Source of the DNA: Collinsella sp.
Lineage (GTDB): Bacteria; Actinomycetota; Coriobacteriia; Coriobacteriales; Coriobacteriaceae
Assembly (NCBI GenBank): GCA_018382295.1
Contig: JAGZQF010000008.1
Span: 1 to 54,699, forward strand
Reading direction: 5' to 3'
Length of the DNA stretch: 54,699 nucleotides
Part shown: positions 15,746 to 23,430 of the stretch, in pieces
Numbering within the stretch: the stretch's first letter is position 1
Layout of the letters: every line of letters begins with the position of its first letter
Notes under the pieces: model-generated
Told to the model about the DNA's origin: nothing
The model's input: the letters and a program-made list of their open reading frames with translations, nothing else
The model's database searches: none
Position numbers and translations under genes: made by a program

Positions 15746-16101
15746 CCGCGGTCTCGTCCTACATCGCTTACGCGCGGGCACTCAACAGGCTGGGTTGGAC
15801 GCCGGCCGAGTTTGTGGTGGCGGAGTCGTTTGTCGTGCGCCTGCGCGGCATGCTGGGACGGCGTCCGGTTGCCGCCAACGGCCTGCCGCTCGTCATGGCG
15901 TTTCCACGCTGCTCTTCGGTCCATACGTGTTTTATGGCCTATCCCATCGACATCGCCTTCATCGATGCGCGCGGCAATATCCTCGCGCGCTACGAAAACG
16001 TATGTCCCTGGTGTATGTGCTCCTGCCCCGGCGCCTGGGCGGTATTGGAACGCCCTTCAATCCTCGCTACACCTCCCGCCCTCCAACAAGTGCCGGCGTA
16101 A
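15742..16101 (+). CDS. DUF192 family protein with a cysteine cluster
   Basis: A 119-residue protein of the DUF192 family: the region LRGMLGRRP, the HTCFMAYPIDIAFID strand pair (usually HTFFM..PIDVVFLD) and the closing CPGAWAVLER segment are the family landmarks. The function of the family is unknown. Unusual here is the cluster CPWCMCSC, four cysteines in eight residues, where most relatives have PPWR..PC. There is no signal peptide, unlike many DUF192 proteins. The GTG start at 15742 overlaps the upstream TGA. It is the last gene of the tad operon, suggesting a link to pilus biogenesis. Confidence 0.82.
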   Translation: MTAVSSYIAYARALNRLGWTPAEFVVAESFVVRLRGMLGRRPVAANGLPLVMAFPRCSSVHTCFMAYPIDIAFIDARGNILARYENVCPWCMCSCPGAWAVLERPSILATPPALQQVPA

Positions 16102-16160
16102 GAGATTGGCGACAGCGGACTTTCGTCATACGAAATTGGGTAAGATGGAGGAGAAGGTGC

Positions 16161-16427
16161 ATGGATGTTGAGATCCATCCGAACGCCAAAAAACACTTGA
16201 CGGAAAAGCAGGTACTAGGTGCCTGGTTCGCGGTTACTGAGTGCATTCGCCGCGAGTCGGAGGACGAGCCGCCGAGATGGCTTGCCATTGGATGGCTTCC
16301 AGATGGTCGAAGTGTGGAACTTGTTGCGGTCGAACTAATTCGTGGATGGCTCATTATTCATGCCCTGTCTCCGGTTCAGAAGAAATTCTGGCAAGAGATC
16401 GAGCGAGCTCGGCAGAGGGGTCGATGA
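16161..16427 (+). CDS. Putative toxin of a toxin-antitoxin pair
   Basis: An 88-residue protein beginning MDVEIHPNAKKHLTEK, with a beta-rich middle (WLAIGWLPDGRSVELVAVEL) and a basic C-terminus (EIERARQRGR). Size, charge and layout resemble small BrnT/RelE-type toxins, but I cannot assign a family. It sits directly upstream of, and overlaps by 4 nt, a gene encoding a CopG-like DNA-binding protein, the common order for BrnT/BrnA-type modules. A GGAGGAGAAGG site precedes the ATG. The toxin role is inferred mainly from size and partner. Confidence 0.55.
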   Translation: MDVEIHPNAKKHLTEKQVLGAWFAVTECIRRESEDEPPRWLAIGWLPDGRSVELVAVELIRGWLIIHALSPVQKKFWQEIERARQRGR

Positions 16428-16711
16428 TGGGCAAGACGTATACGGCCGCTAATGGTCAGGTTGTAACGGATGAAATGATTGACGCGTGGTGCGAGTCGTA
16501 CGAGCGCGGAGAGTTTCCGGATGGCGAACACACCGTTGGTGGGATCGTGCATGGACGGCCCCCGCTCTCAGGTGAGGGGACGGCAACGCTGTCGGTCAAG
16601 ATTCCTCTGGGAATGAAGGAGGCCATTCGTCGACGGGCGGCTGCCGAGGGGATGACGCCAAGTGAGTTTGCCCGTGCGGCTCTGAGCGAAAAACTTCTTG
16701 CTGCCGGCTGA
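16424..16711 (+). CDS. Ribbon-helix-helix (CopG-like) antitoxin-type protein
   Basis: A 95-residue protein. The C-terminal half (TATLSVKIPLGMKEAIRRRA and EGMTPSEFARAALSEKL) has the beta-strand plus two helices of CopG/ribbon-helix-helix DNA-binding proteins. The N-terminal half (VTDEMIDAWCESYERGEFP) recalls antitoxins that wrap a partner toxin. The ATG overlaps the preceding stop (ATGATGA), typical of coupled TA operons, and the pair is probably autoregulated. No mobile-element gene is adjacent. Confidence 0.65.
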   Translation: MMGKTYTAANGQVVTDEMIDAWCESYERGEFPDGEHTVGGIVHGRPPLSGEGTATLSVKIPLGMKEAIRRRAAAEGMTPSEFARAALSEKLLAAG

Positions 16712-16774
16712 TGCCTCTGACGTGCCGATTTATAGAACCGAGGCTGTGCTCAAAAACTTTTTTAAAATTCTCGG

Positions 16775-16802
16775 TTGACCGGAACGCGTCCTTGGTTATA
16801 CT
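16775..16802 (+). promoter_or_regulatory. tRNA-Phe promoter
   Basis: TTGACC (16775-16780) and TATACT (16797-16802) are spaced by 16 bp, with an AT-rich, UP-element-like stretch just upstream and the tRNA beginning 32 bp after the -10. Confidence 0.8.
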
Positions 16803-16834
16803 AATCAAGCCTTGAAACAAGGCACACCTCAAAT

Positions 16835-16907
<73 letters not shown>

Positions 16908-16918
16908 CCTTGAATTGA

Positions 16919-16950
16919 CTAGGACCTCTGAAAAGGGGTCCTTTTCTTTT
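16919..16950 (+). terminator. tRNA-Phe terminator
   Basis: An AGGACC/GGTCCT stem with an A-rich loop is followed by CTTTTCTTTT. The same terminator is repeated after the downstream tRNA tail copy (to 17137). Confidence 0.8.
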
Positions 16951-17137
16951 ATGAAGCTCCCACATGGAATCGAACCCCGTGAGGGCGCGGAGCTGAGTAA
17001 ACGCGCAAGCGTTTGCCAGCGCAGCTCGCAAGGCGCGTAAGCGCCGCAGCGGTCCGTCCGCGCAGCGCGCGGACGCGATTCCCTTCTCCGCCACCTTGAA
17101 TTGACTAGGACCTCTACAAAGGGGTCCTTTTCTTTTA
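16951..17137 (+). repeat. tRNA-tail repeat element, Phe version
   Basis: After the terminator comes an inverted copy of this tRNA's own T-arm (GGAATCGAACCCC, 16965-16977), then a GC-rich core of hairpins (such as AAACGCGCAAGCGTTT), then a direct second copy of the tRNA 3' end and terminator. The direct repeats (from 16891 and 17077) are offset by 186 bp. The core sequence differs from that at the Leu and Arg loci but keeps the same order of hairpins. Confidence 0.75.
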
Positions 17138-17150
17138 TCGAGGGCTCTGC

Positions 17151-17320
17151 GGAAATTGCGTCTCGGAATTTGGCTTCAGAGTGGGATGCGTTTTCCGCTT
17201 TGAGGCCGCTTGGGAAAGCGCGACCCGGAATCCGGCGTCAGAATGGGATGTGCTTTCCTTTTGCGGTCTTTGGCGGAAACTGCGTCCCAGATCCCGCGCT
17301 CAGAACGGGATGCGCTTTCC
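17151..17320. repeat. Three-copy 62-bp tandem palindromic repeat
   Basis: Three 46-bp imperfect palindromes (17151-17196, 17213-17258, 17275-17320) start with GGAAA and end with TTTCC, and are separated by exactly 16 bp each, giving a strict 62-bp period. The conserved outer arms (GCGTCCC and GGGATGCGC) pair with each other. The copies differ at many central bases but keep the arm complementarity. I see no gene in 17138-17516. Confidence 0.8.
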
Positions 17321-17516
17321 GGCGCTTACTTCCGACGTGCGTGCACATCTCGTCGCACCATCCCGAGCCCGCCTGTTCCCAGATATTCCTCCCACTTTCG
17401 CGTCACTTTACAGACCGTTCGGTCGCCTGTCTGCATGCGCGGGTATACTCAAATCGATAGATATGTCATGCAAGAGCGATGCGGGCTTAGCCCGTATGAT
17501 TCAAAAGGGGGCAGTG

Positions 17517-18578
17517 ATGGAGAGGATACTCGGCGTTAATCTCTCTGGCTGGTTTATTCCCGAGCCTTGGGTGACCCCGTCGCTATACGCGGCGACCGGT
17601 GCATCCAACGCGGCCGAGCTGCAGGAGGCCATGGGCACCGCCGCCTATAACGAGCGCATGCGCCGTCATTACGAGACGTTTGTGAGCGAGGACGATTTCC
17701 GTCGCATGGCGCAGATCGGCCTCAACGCCGTGCGTCTGCCGGTGCCCTGGTATGCCTTTGGCTCGCAGGAGTCCGATGCGTCCTACATCTCGGTTGTCGA
17801 CTACATCGACCGCGCGATTGAGTGGGCTGCCAAGTACAACATTCGCGTGCTGCTTGACCTGGCGACTGTGCCCGGTGGCCAGGGCGATTCCAACGATTCG
17901 CCCGCCACGCCGGAGGCTGTTGCCGAGTGGCATTCGTCCACTAACGGCCGCCATGTCGCACTCGACGTGCTCGAGCGCTTGGCCGAGCGTTACGGCGAGG
18001 CCGAGAGCCTGTTGGGCATTGAGCTGCTGGATACGCCGCAGATGAGTGTCCGCAAGAGCCTCTTTACCATGACGGATGGCATTCCGGCCCACTACCTGCG
18101 CAATTTCTATCGCGATGCCTACGAGCTCGTTCGTTCGTATATGCCCGAGGATAAGATCGTCGTCTTCTCGTCGTCGGGGCATCCCAGCGAGTGGAAGCAT
18201 TTTATGCGCGGCGCCAAGTACAAGAACGTCTACATGGACCTTCACTTGTACCATTACCGCGACGAGCATGCGCTCGACATCACGAGCCCCCGCGGGCTGA
18301 CGACGGCGATTTCGCGTAACAAGCGCGAGCTCAAAGAAGCGATTTCGACTGGGTTCCCCGTGCTGGTGGGCGAATGGTCGGGCGCGGCGATCTTTGCCAA
18401 CTCGTCGGTTACGCCTGAGGGCCGCAATGCCTACGAGCGCGTGTTTATCGCCAACCAGCTGGCTTCGTTTGCGCCGGCTGCCGGTTGGTTCTTCCAAACG
18501 TGGAAGACCGAGAAGCGCATTGCAGCATGGGACGCCCGCGCGGCGCTCGGTACGCTCGAGCGCGGCATGATTGAATAG
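17517..18578 (+). CDS. Glycoside hydrolase family 5-like protein, probably catalytically altered
   Basis: A 353-residue (beta/alpha)8-type protein resembling GH5 exo-beta-1,3-glucanases: GVNLSGWFIPEPWVTPS at the N-terminus, the conserved RLPVPWYAF strand, DLHLYHY and the nucleophile region VGEWSG with Glu286. The acid/base position, normally the E of ELLNEP, reads ELLDTP (169-174), so the catalytic glutamate is Thr173. It has no signal peptide, so it is probably cytosolic. The start is set by AGGGGG (17505-17510) before ATG 17517. It lies 6 bp before rsmI. It could be a non-catalytic glycan-binding or regulatory relative; this is inferred from the missing residue. Confidence 0.8.
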   Translation: MERILGVNLSGWFIPEPWVTPSLYAATGASNAAELQEAMGTAAYNERMRRHYETFVSEDDFRRMAQIGLNAVRLPVPWYAFGSQESDASYISVVDYIDRAIEWAAKYNIRVLLDLATVPGGQGDSNDSPATPEAVAEWHSSTNGRHVALDVLERLAERYGEAESLLGIELLDTPQMSVRKSLFTMTDGIPAHYLRNFYRDAYELVRSYMPEDKIVVFSSSGHPSEWKHFMRGAKYKNVYMDLHLYHYRDEHALDITSPRGLTTAISRNKRELKEAISTGFPVLVGEWSGAAIFANSSVTPEGRNAYERVFIANQLASFAPAAGWFFQTWKTEKRIAAWDARAALGTLERGMIE

Positions 18579-18584
18579 GTTGAT

Positions 18585-19463
18585 ATGACGCAAAACAGCG
18601 CCCATACGGGCAAACTCTATGTGGTCGGCACGCCCATCGGCAACCTGGGCGACCTGTCCCCGCGCGTTGGCGAAGCCTTTGCCGCTGCCGATGTCATCTG
18701 CTGCGAAGACACACGTGTGACGTCAAAGCTGCTGATGCACCTGGGCATTTCCAAGCCGCTTGTCCGTTGCGACGAGAATGTGATCGCCAGCCGCGCCGCC
18801 GGCCTGGTCGACCGTCTGCTGGCGGGGGAGACCCTCGCCTTTGCCTCGGACGCCGGCATGCCGAGCGTGTCCGATCCCGGCCAGGCGCTAGTTGAGGCGG
18901 CGCGTGAGGCCGATGTGCCCGTCGAAGTTATTCCCGGGCCCTCTGCTTGCGTCACGGCGCTTGTTTCGTCCGGCATTCCCTGCGAGCATTTCTTCTTCGA
19001 GGGCTTTTTGGGCCGAAAGCACGGTGACCGCGTGCGCCGTTTGCAGCGCCTTGCCGTGGTGCCCGGCGCGCTCATCTTCTACGAGTCTCCATATCGCATC
19101 GTGGCGACACTCGAAGCCGTGGCCGAGGTTTTTCCCCAGCGTGAGGTTGCCGTCTGCCGCGAGCTCACCAAGTTGCACGAGGAGGTCTTGCGCGGGCCCG
19201 CTGCCCAGCTTGCCGAGGAGCTACGTGCCCGCGGCGAGGTGAAAGGCGAGATTGCGCTGGTCATCGCGCCGCCGAGCGAGGACGAAGAGGCCGGTATCGC
19301 GCCGGTTGGCGCCGCGGCAGCGGATCCCGACGAGGCCCTGCGCGCGGATATCCGCGCCGCGCTCGAGGAGGGGGAGCCCGCGTCTGCGGTGGCCAAGCGC
19401 CTGTCTCAGAAGTATTCGCGCCGCAAGCGCGATGTCTATGCCATGGTGCTCGATATGCAATAG
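18585..19463 (+). CDS. rsmI: 16S rRNA (cytidine-1402-2'-O)-methyltransferase
   Basis: SAM-dependent tetrapyrrole-methylase-fold enzyme that 2'-O-methylates C1402 of 16S rRNA. The 292-residue protein shows GTPIGNLGDLS near the N-terminus, CEDTR, ASDAGMPSVSDPG and the PGPSA loop, all RsmI landmarks, plus the FFEGFLGRK segment. The C-terminal tail carries a short Asp/Ala-rich insertion before SQKYSRRKRDVYAMV. It follows the GH5-like gene by 6 bp, so the two are probably co-transcribed, and it precedes metG. Confidence 0.95.
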   Translation: MTQNSAHTGKLYVVGTPIGNLGDLSPRVGEAFAAADVICCEDTRVTSKLLMHLGISKPLVRCDENVIASRAAGLVDRLLAGETLAFASDAGMPSVSDPGQALVEAAREADVPVEVIPGPSACVTALVSSGIPCEHFFFEGFLGRKHGDRVRRLQRLAVVPGALIFYESPYRIVATLEAVAEVFPQREVAVCRELTKLHEEVLRGPAAQLAEELRARGEVKGEIALVIAPPSEDEEAGIAPVGAAAADPDEALRADIRAALEEGEPASAVAKRLSQKYSRRKRDVYAMVLDMQ

Positions 19464-19532
19464 ATGGAGGATATCCAGCCCTTGCGCTAGAATCATCCTC
19501 TGTATGCAACGTTTTTCTGGAGGACAAACCCC

Positions 19533-21134
19533 ATGGATCAAAGCAAGCCTTCGTTCTTTATCACGACGCCCATCTACTACGTCAACGCCGATCCGCACCT
19601 GGGCACGGCTTATTCCACCATCATCGCCGACGTTCAGGCTCGCTATCGCCGTTCCGCCGGCTATAACGTCAAGTTCCTGACCGGCATGGACGAGCACGGC
19701 GAGAAGGTCGCCGAGGCCGCAGCCAAGCACAACATGACGCCGCAGGAGTGGACCGACAGCCAGGCTCCGCACTTCAAGGAGCTTTGGAGCAAGCTCGAGA
19801 TCTCCAATGATGACTTCATCCGCACCACCGAGCCGCGCCAGCATCATGCCGTGCAGTACCTGTGGGAGCGCATGAAGGAGTCCGGCTACCTGTATAAGGG
19901 CAGCTACGACGGTTGGTATTGCGTGCCTGACGAGACCTACTTCACCGATACGCAGGTCCAGAAGGGCGACGAGGAGTACGGCAGCGTCGGCCAGCACCTG
20001 TGCCCCGACTGCCACCGTCCGCTTGAGCGCGTGCAGGAGGAGTCCTACTTCTTTAAGCTTTCCGCCTTCCAGGACAAGCTGCTTAAGCTCTATGACGAGC
20101 ATCCCGACTTTGTCGAGCCTGCGTTCCGCATGAACGAGGTTCGCAGCTTTGTCGAGGGCGGCCTTAACGACCTTTCCGTGAGCCGTACGAGCTTTGACTG
20201 GGGCATTCAGGTCCCGTTTGACGAGGGCCACGTGACCTATGTGTGGTTCGATGCGCTGCTCAACTATATGACGGCCGTCGGCTACGGTGTCGACACCGAC
20301 GAGGCGCGTGCCGAGCTGGCCTATCGCTGGCCCGCGCAGTTCCACATCGTGGGTAAGGACATCATCCGCTTCCACTGTGTCATTTGGCCCGCCATGCTCA
20401 TGGCCATCGGCGAGGCCCTGCCCGAGCACGTCTTTGCCCACGGCTTCCTGACCGTGCGCAATGCCGAGACCGGCAAGGCCGAGAAGATGTCCAAGAGCCG
20501 CGGCAACGCCATCGCTCCGCAGGACGTTATCGACATGCTGGGCGTCGAGGGCTATCGCTACTACTTCATGACCGACGTCGTCCCCGGCACCGACGGTGCC
20601 ATCAGCTTCGATCGCATGGAGCAGGTCTACAACGCCGACCTGGCCAACAGCTGGGGCAACCTTATCTCGCGTTCGCTCAACATGAGCGGCAAGTACTTTG
20701 ACGGTTGCGCGCCCGCCAAGCCCGCGTCGTTCGATGCGTTCGACAACCCGCTGGCAAAGATTGCCGATGGCCTGGTCGAGCGCTACATGGCCAAGATGGA
20801 CGTGCTCGATTACGGCGGAGCCAAGGATGAGGTCATGGAGCTCATCCATGCCGCCAACCACTACATCGAGGACTCCGAGCCCTGGGCGCTTGCCAAGGAC
20901 GAGGCCAAGGCTGACGAGCTGGCATTTGTGATCTACAACCTGCTCGAGGCCATCCGCATTGCCGCTCACCTGCTGATGCCGCTCATGCCCCAGACTTCTG
21001 CCGAGGCCCTGCGTCGCCTGTCCTGCGAGGAAGAGGCCGCGAGCGACGACCTCAAGGGCATTTGCACTTGGGGCCTGCTTGCCGGTGGTCAGTCCGTCGA
21101 GAAGGGCGATCCGCTGTTCCCGCGTCTGGCGTAG
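19533..21134 (+). CDS. metG: Methionine-tRNA ligase
   Basis: Class I aminoacyl-tRNA synthetase that charges tRNA-Met. The 533-residue protein has the HIGH-type motif PHLGTAYS (21-28), the TGMDEHGEK segment, and the KMSKS motif (318-322). A CPDC knuckle with only two visible cysteines indicates a reduced zinc site. The C-terminal anticodon-binding helical domain is present (SWGNLISRSLN and AAHLLMPLMP), but the tRNA-binding EMAP-like extension found in some MetG proteins is absent. GGAGGA lies upstream of the ATG. Confidence 0.96.
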   Translation: MDQSKPSFFITTPIYYVNADPHLGTAYSTIIADVQARYRRSAGYNVKFLTGMDEHGEKVAEAAAKHNMTPQEWTDSQAPHFKELWSKLEISNDDFIRTTEPRQHHAVQYLWERMKESGYLYKGSYDGWYCVPDETYFTDTQVQKGDEEYGSVGQHLCPDCHRPLERVQEESYFFKLSAFQDKLLKLYDEHPDFVEPAFRMNEVRSFVEGGLNDLSVSRTSFDWGIQVPFDEGHVTYVWFDALLNYMTAVGYGVDTDEARAELAYRWPAQFHIVGKDIIRFHCVIWPAMLMAIGEALPEHVFAHGFLTVRNAETGKAEKMSKSRGNAIAPQDVIDMLGVEGYRYYFMTDVVPGTDGAISFDRMEQVYNADLANSWGNLISRSLNMSGKYFDGCAPAKPASFDAFDNPLAKIADGLVERYMAKMDVLDYGGAKDEVMELIHAANHYIEDSEPWALAKDEAKADELAFVIYNLLEAIRIAAHLLMPLMPQTSAEALRRLSCEEEAASDDLKGICTWGLLAGGQSVEKGDPLFPRLA

Positions 21135-21176
21135 AGACCGCGCGAGCGCCATATCGGCAATTTGCTGTTTAGCTGT

Positions 21177-21212
21177 AAGGGCATGGCCGCAACGGTCCAT
21201 GCCCTTTTGTTT
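21177..21212 (+). terminator. Terminator of metG
   Basis: AAGGGCATGG pairs with CCATGCCCTT around a short loop, followed by TTTTGTTT. It separates metG from rsmA. Confidence 0.8.
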
Positions 21213-21244
21213 CAAGACGCCGCCATCATGCTAAGGAGGCAACC

Positions 21245-22105
21245 ATGACAACTTCGCCTTTGGCAAACCCCACGGCCACCAGGGAGCTGCTGGAGGAGTT
21301 TGGCCTTGCGACCAAGCATCGCCTGGGCCAGAACTTCCTGATCGACAACCATGTAATTGAGCGCATTTGCGAGCTTGCCGAGCTTGCAGGCGATGAGCGC
21401 GTGCTCGAGGTTGGTCCGGGCGTTGGTACGCTCACGCTTGCGCTGTTGCAGGAGGCGGCGTGCGTCACGTCGATCGAGGCCGATCCCGAGCTCGAGCCGG
21501 TGCTCGATGCTCACGCCGCCGACTACGCCAACTTCCGCTTTATCATGGGCGACGCGCTTAAGGTGACGCCGGAGCAGATTGAGCAGGCCGCCGGCGGTGA
21601 GCCGACGGTATTTGTCGCGAACTTGCCCTATAACGTGGCGGCGACAATCATCCTGCAGTTCTTCCAGACGATGCCCGCGCTCAAGCGCGCCGTCGTCATG
21701 GTGCAAAAGGAGGTTGCCGATCGCATTGCCGCAGTGCCGGGCAACAAGACCTATGGCGGCTATACGGCAAAGCTCGGCCTGTATGCGCAGGTGACGGGTC
21801 GCTTTGAGGTGCCGCCGCGTTGCTTTATGCCGGCGCCGCACGTGGACTCGGCCGTCGTGCGTATCGACCGTGTTGACGGCGTGGTGCCCGAAGGACTCGA
21901 TCGCGAATTTGTGGCCCGCGTGATTGATGCTGCATTTGCTCAGCGTCGCAAGACCATCCGCAATTCCATGAGCGCCAACGGCTTTGCCAAGGACGTGCTC
22001 GATGCTGCCTTTGTGGCTTGCGATATCGCGCCCACCACGCGCGCCGAGACGCTCGATGTTGCCGACTTTGTCCGCCTGGCCCAGGAGCTAATCCATGACG
22101 CCTAA
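21245..22105 (+). CDS. rsmA: 16S rRNA (adenine-1518-N6/adenine-1519-N6)-dimethyltransferase
   Basis: KsgA-type enzyme that dimethylates two adenosines in helix 45 of 16S rRNA. The 286-residue protein has KHRLGQNFLID, the SAM-binding LEVGPGVGTLTLALL, and the catalytic NLPYNVA motif, with the C-terminal helical domain including FAQRRKTIRNS. GGAGG precedes the ATG. It overlaps tatD by 11 nt, the common rsmA-tatD neighbourhood in Gram-positive bacteria. Confidence 0.97.
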   Translation: MTTSPLANPTATRELLEEFGLATKHRLGQNFLIDNHVIERICELAELAGDERVLEVGPGVGTLTLALLQEAACVTSIEADPELEPVLDAHAADYANFRFIMGDALKVTPEQIEQAAGGEPTVFVANLPYNVAATIILQFFQTMPALKRAVVMVQKEVADRIAAVPGNKTYGGYTAKLGLYAQVTGRFEVPPRCFMPAPHVDSAVVRIDRVDGVVPEGLDREFVARVIDAAFAQRRKTIRNSMSANGFAKDVLDAAFVACDIAPTTRAETLDVADFVRLAQELIHDA

Positions 22106-23012
22106 TGCCGAACGCGTGACGTTTACCAAGAAAAAGAAGACGGTTGCTTGTCCCGTGCCCTTGGCACCGCTTGCCGACACGCATGCGCATCTGCTTTCGT
22201 TTTGGGGCAAAGAAGTGCCCGAGACGCTCGTGCGCGCCAAAGCCGCGGGCGTCGATCTGTTGGTGACGATGCTCGACCCCATCGCCGACAAGCGCAGCGT
22301 GACGGACTATAGTGACTGGCTGGTGCGCGAGATTATGCCGATGCGGGATATTCCGCAGATCAAGTATCTCGCTGGCGTTCACCCCTATGGCGCGCCGGAC
22401 TATACCGACGACATTCACGCGCAGGTTGTTGCTGCGCTTGATGACCCTTTGTGCGTCGGCATCGGCGAGATCGGTCTGGACTACCACATGGATTACGATG
22501 ACGACATCGCGCCGGCGCCCCATAGCGTGCAGATTGATTGCATGGCACGTCAGCTCGAAGTTGCCGTGCGCCGCAATGTGCCGGTGGAGCTGCACCTGCG
22601 GCACGAGGACTCGGATGGGGGGCGCACCTCGCACGTTGATGCCTACAACGTGCTGCGCGAGGTGGGTGTGCCTCAGGCCGGTTGCGTGCTGCACTGCTTT
22701 GGCGAGGATCGAGCCACAATGGAGCGCTTTGTGGGTTTGGGCTGCTATATCGCCTATGGCGGCGCGGCCACCTTTAAGCGCAACGACGACGTGCGCGAGG
22801 CATTTGCGGCGACCCCACTCGATCGCATTTTGTTTGAGACGGACTGCCCGTACATGGCGCCGGAGCCCATTCGTGGTCTTGAGTGCGAGCCGGCAATGAT
22901 TTCTATCACGGCAAACACGCTGGTCAACGACCGTGTCGATCGTACCGGCGAGGACGCCGAAGCAATCGCTCGAGCCGCCTGGGAAAACGCCTGCAAACTT
23001 TTTCAAAAATAG
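22095..23012 (+). CDS. tatD: TatD family metal-dependent hydrolase
   Basis: TIM-barrel metal-dependent DNase/hydrolase. The 305-residue protein has the metal-binding DTHAHL motif, the GEIGLDYH signature, LHLRHE, the HCFGED segment and the ETDCPYMAPEP C-terminal motif. There is a basic N-terminal extension of about 25 residues (FTKKKKTV) before the barrel. It is coupled to rsmA by overlapping start and stop. The physiological substrate is unsettled (3'-5' DNA exonuclease in some relatives). Confidence 0.93.
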   Translation: MTPNAERVTFTKKKKTVACPVPLAPLADTHAHLLSFWGKEVPETLVRAKAAGVDLLVTMLDPIADKRSVTDYSDWLVREIMPMRDIPQIKYLAGVHPYGAPDYTDDIHAQVVAALDDPLCVGIGEIGLDYHMDYDDDIAPAPHSVQIDCMARQLEVAVRRNVPVELHLRHEDSDGGRTSHVDAYNVLREVGVPQAGCVLHCFGEDRATMERFVGLGCYIAYGGAATFKRNDDVREAFAATPLDRILFETDCPYMAPEPIRGLECEPAMISITANTLVNDRVDRTGEDAEAIARAAWENACKLFQK

Positions 23013-23015
23013 TTC

Positions 23016-23044
23016 TTGCGTTCGCGGTGGCGCTCCGTTATTCT
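23016..23044 (+). promoter_or_regulatory. tRNA-Leu promoter
   Basis: TTGCGT (23016-23021) and TATTCT (23039-23044) are 17 bp apart. The -35 begins 4 bp after the tatD stop codon, behind an A/T-rich tract. Confidence 0.7.
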
Positions 23045-23055
23045 AATTCCTGCAC

Positions 23056-23142
23056 GCGGGCGTGGCGGAATTGGCAGACGCGTACGGTTCAGGTCCGTAT
23101 GGGGGCAACCCCATGAAGGTTCAAGTCCTTTCGCCCGCACCA
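23056..23142 (+). tRNA. tRNA-Leu(CAG)
   Basis: Long-variable-arm tRNA. Acceptor GCGGGCG pairs with CGCCCGC, the anticodon loop TTCAGGT gives CAG, the variable arm is GGGGGCAACCCC-like, the T-loop is TTCAAGT, and the CCA end is encoded at 23140-23142. Confidence 0.96.
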
Positions 23143-23152
23143 TTGAATGAAA

Positions 23153-23180
23153 GAGCTCCCAGCAATGGGAGCTTTTTTGT
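23153..23180 (+). terminator. tRNA-Leu terminator
   Basis: The stem AGCTCCCA/TGGGAGCT with loop GCAA is followed by six T. An identical terminator ends the downstream tail copy at about 23373. Confidence 0.9.
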
Positions 23181-23373
23181 TATGGGCCCATCGCAGGGAC
23201 TTGAACCTGTGAAGGAGCGAGCGTCAAGAAAACGCGGAGCGTTTTTAGCGAGCTGGCGAGTCCGCCGGCAGGCGGGCGAAGCCGGTGCGGATCCGCGAAG
23301 CGGATACGCGGACGTCCTTTCGCCCGCACCATTAAATGAAAGAGCTCCCAGCAATGGGAGCTTTTTTGTTATG
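23181..23373 (+). repeat. tRNA-tail repeat element, Leu version
   Basis: It contains an inverted copy of this tRNA's own T-arm (GGACTTGAACCT near 23197-23208), the shared GC-rich core (AAAACGCGGAGCGTTTT hairpin, CCGCCGGCAGGCGGGCG, GCGGATCCGCG), then a second copy of the tRNA-Leu 3' end with CCA and terminator. The direct copies (from 23125 and 23314) are offset by 189 bp. No integrase or transposase is present. Confidence 0.8.
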
Positions 23374-23430
23374 CACGATCTCCTTGGACGGGTATCCTAA
23401 TGCCAACGTGTACCTATCAGAGGAGAGACC

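Noticed and set aside
6511..16101. Complete Gram-negative type tad system
   Set aside because: No secretin (RcpA), pilotin or prepilin peptidase gene is present in the window; the locus fits a monoderm version.
17101..17460. Open frames across the 62-bp tandem array
   Set aside because: The frames only reflect repeated non-coding palindromes; the real gene begins at 17517 with a clear ribosome-binding site.
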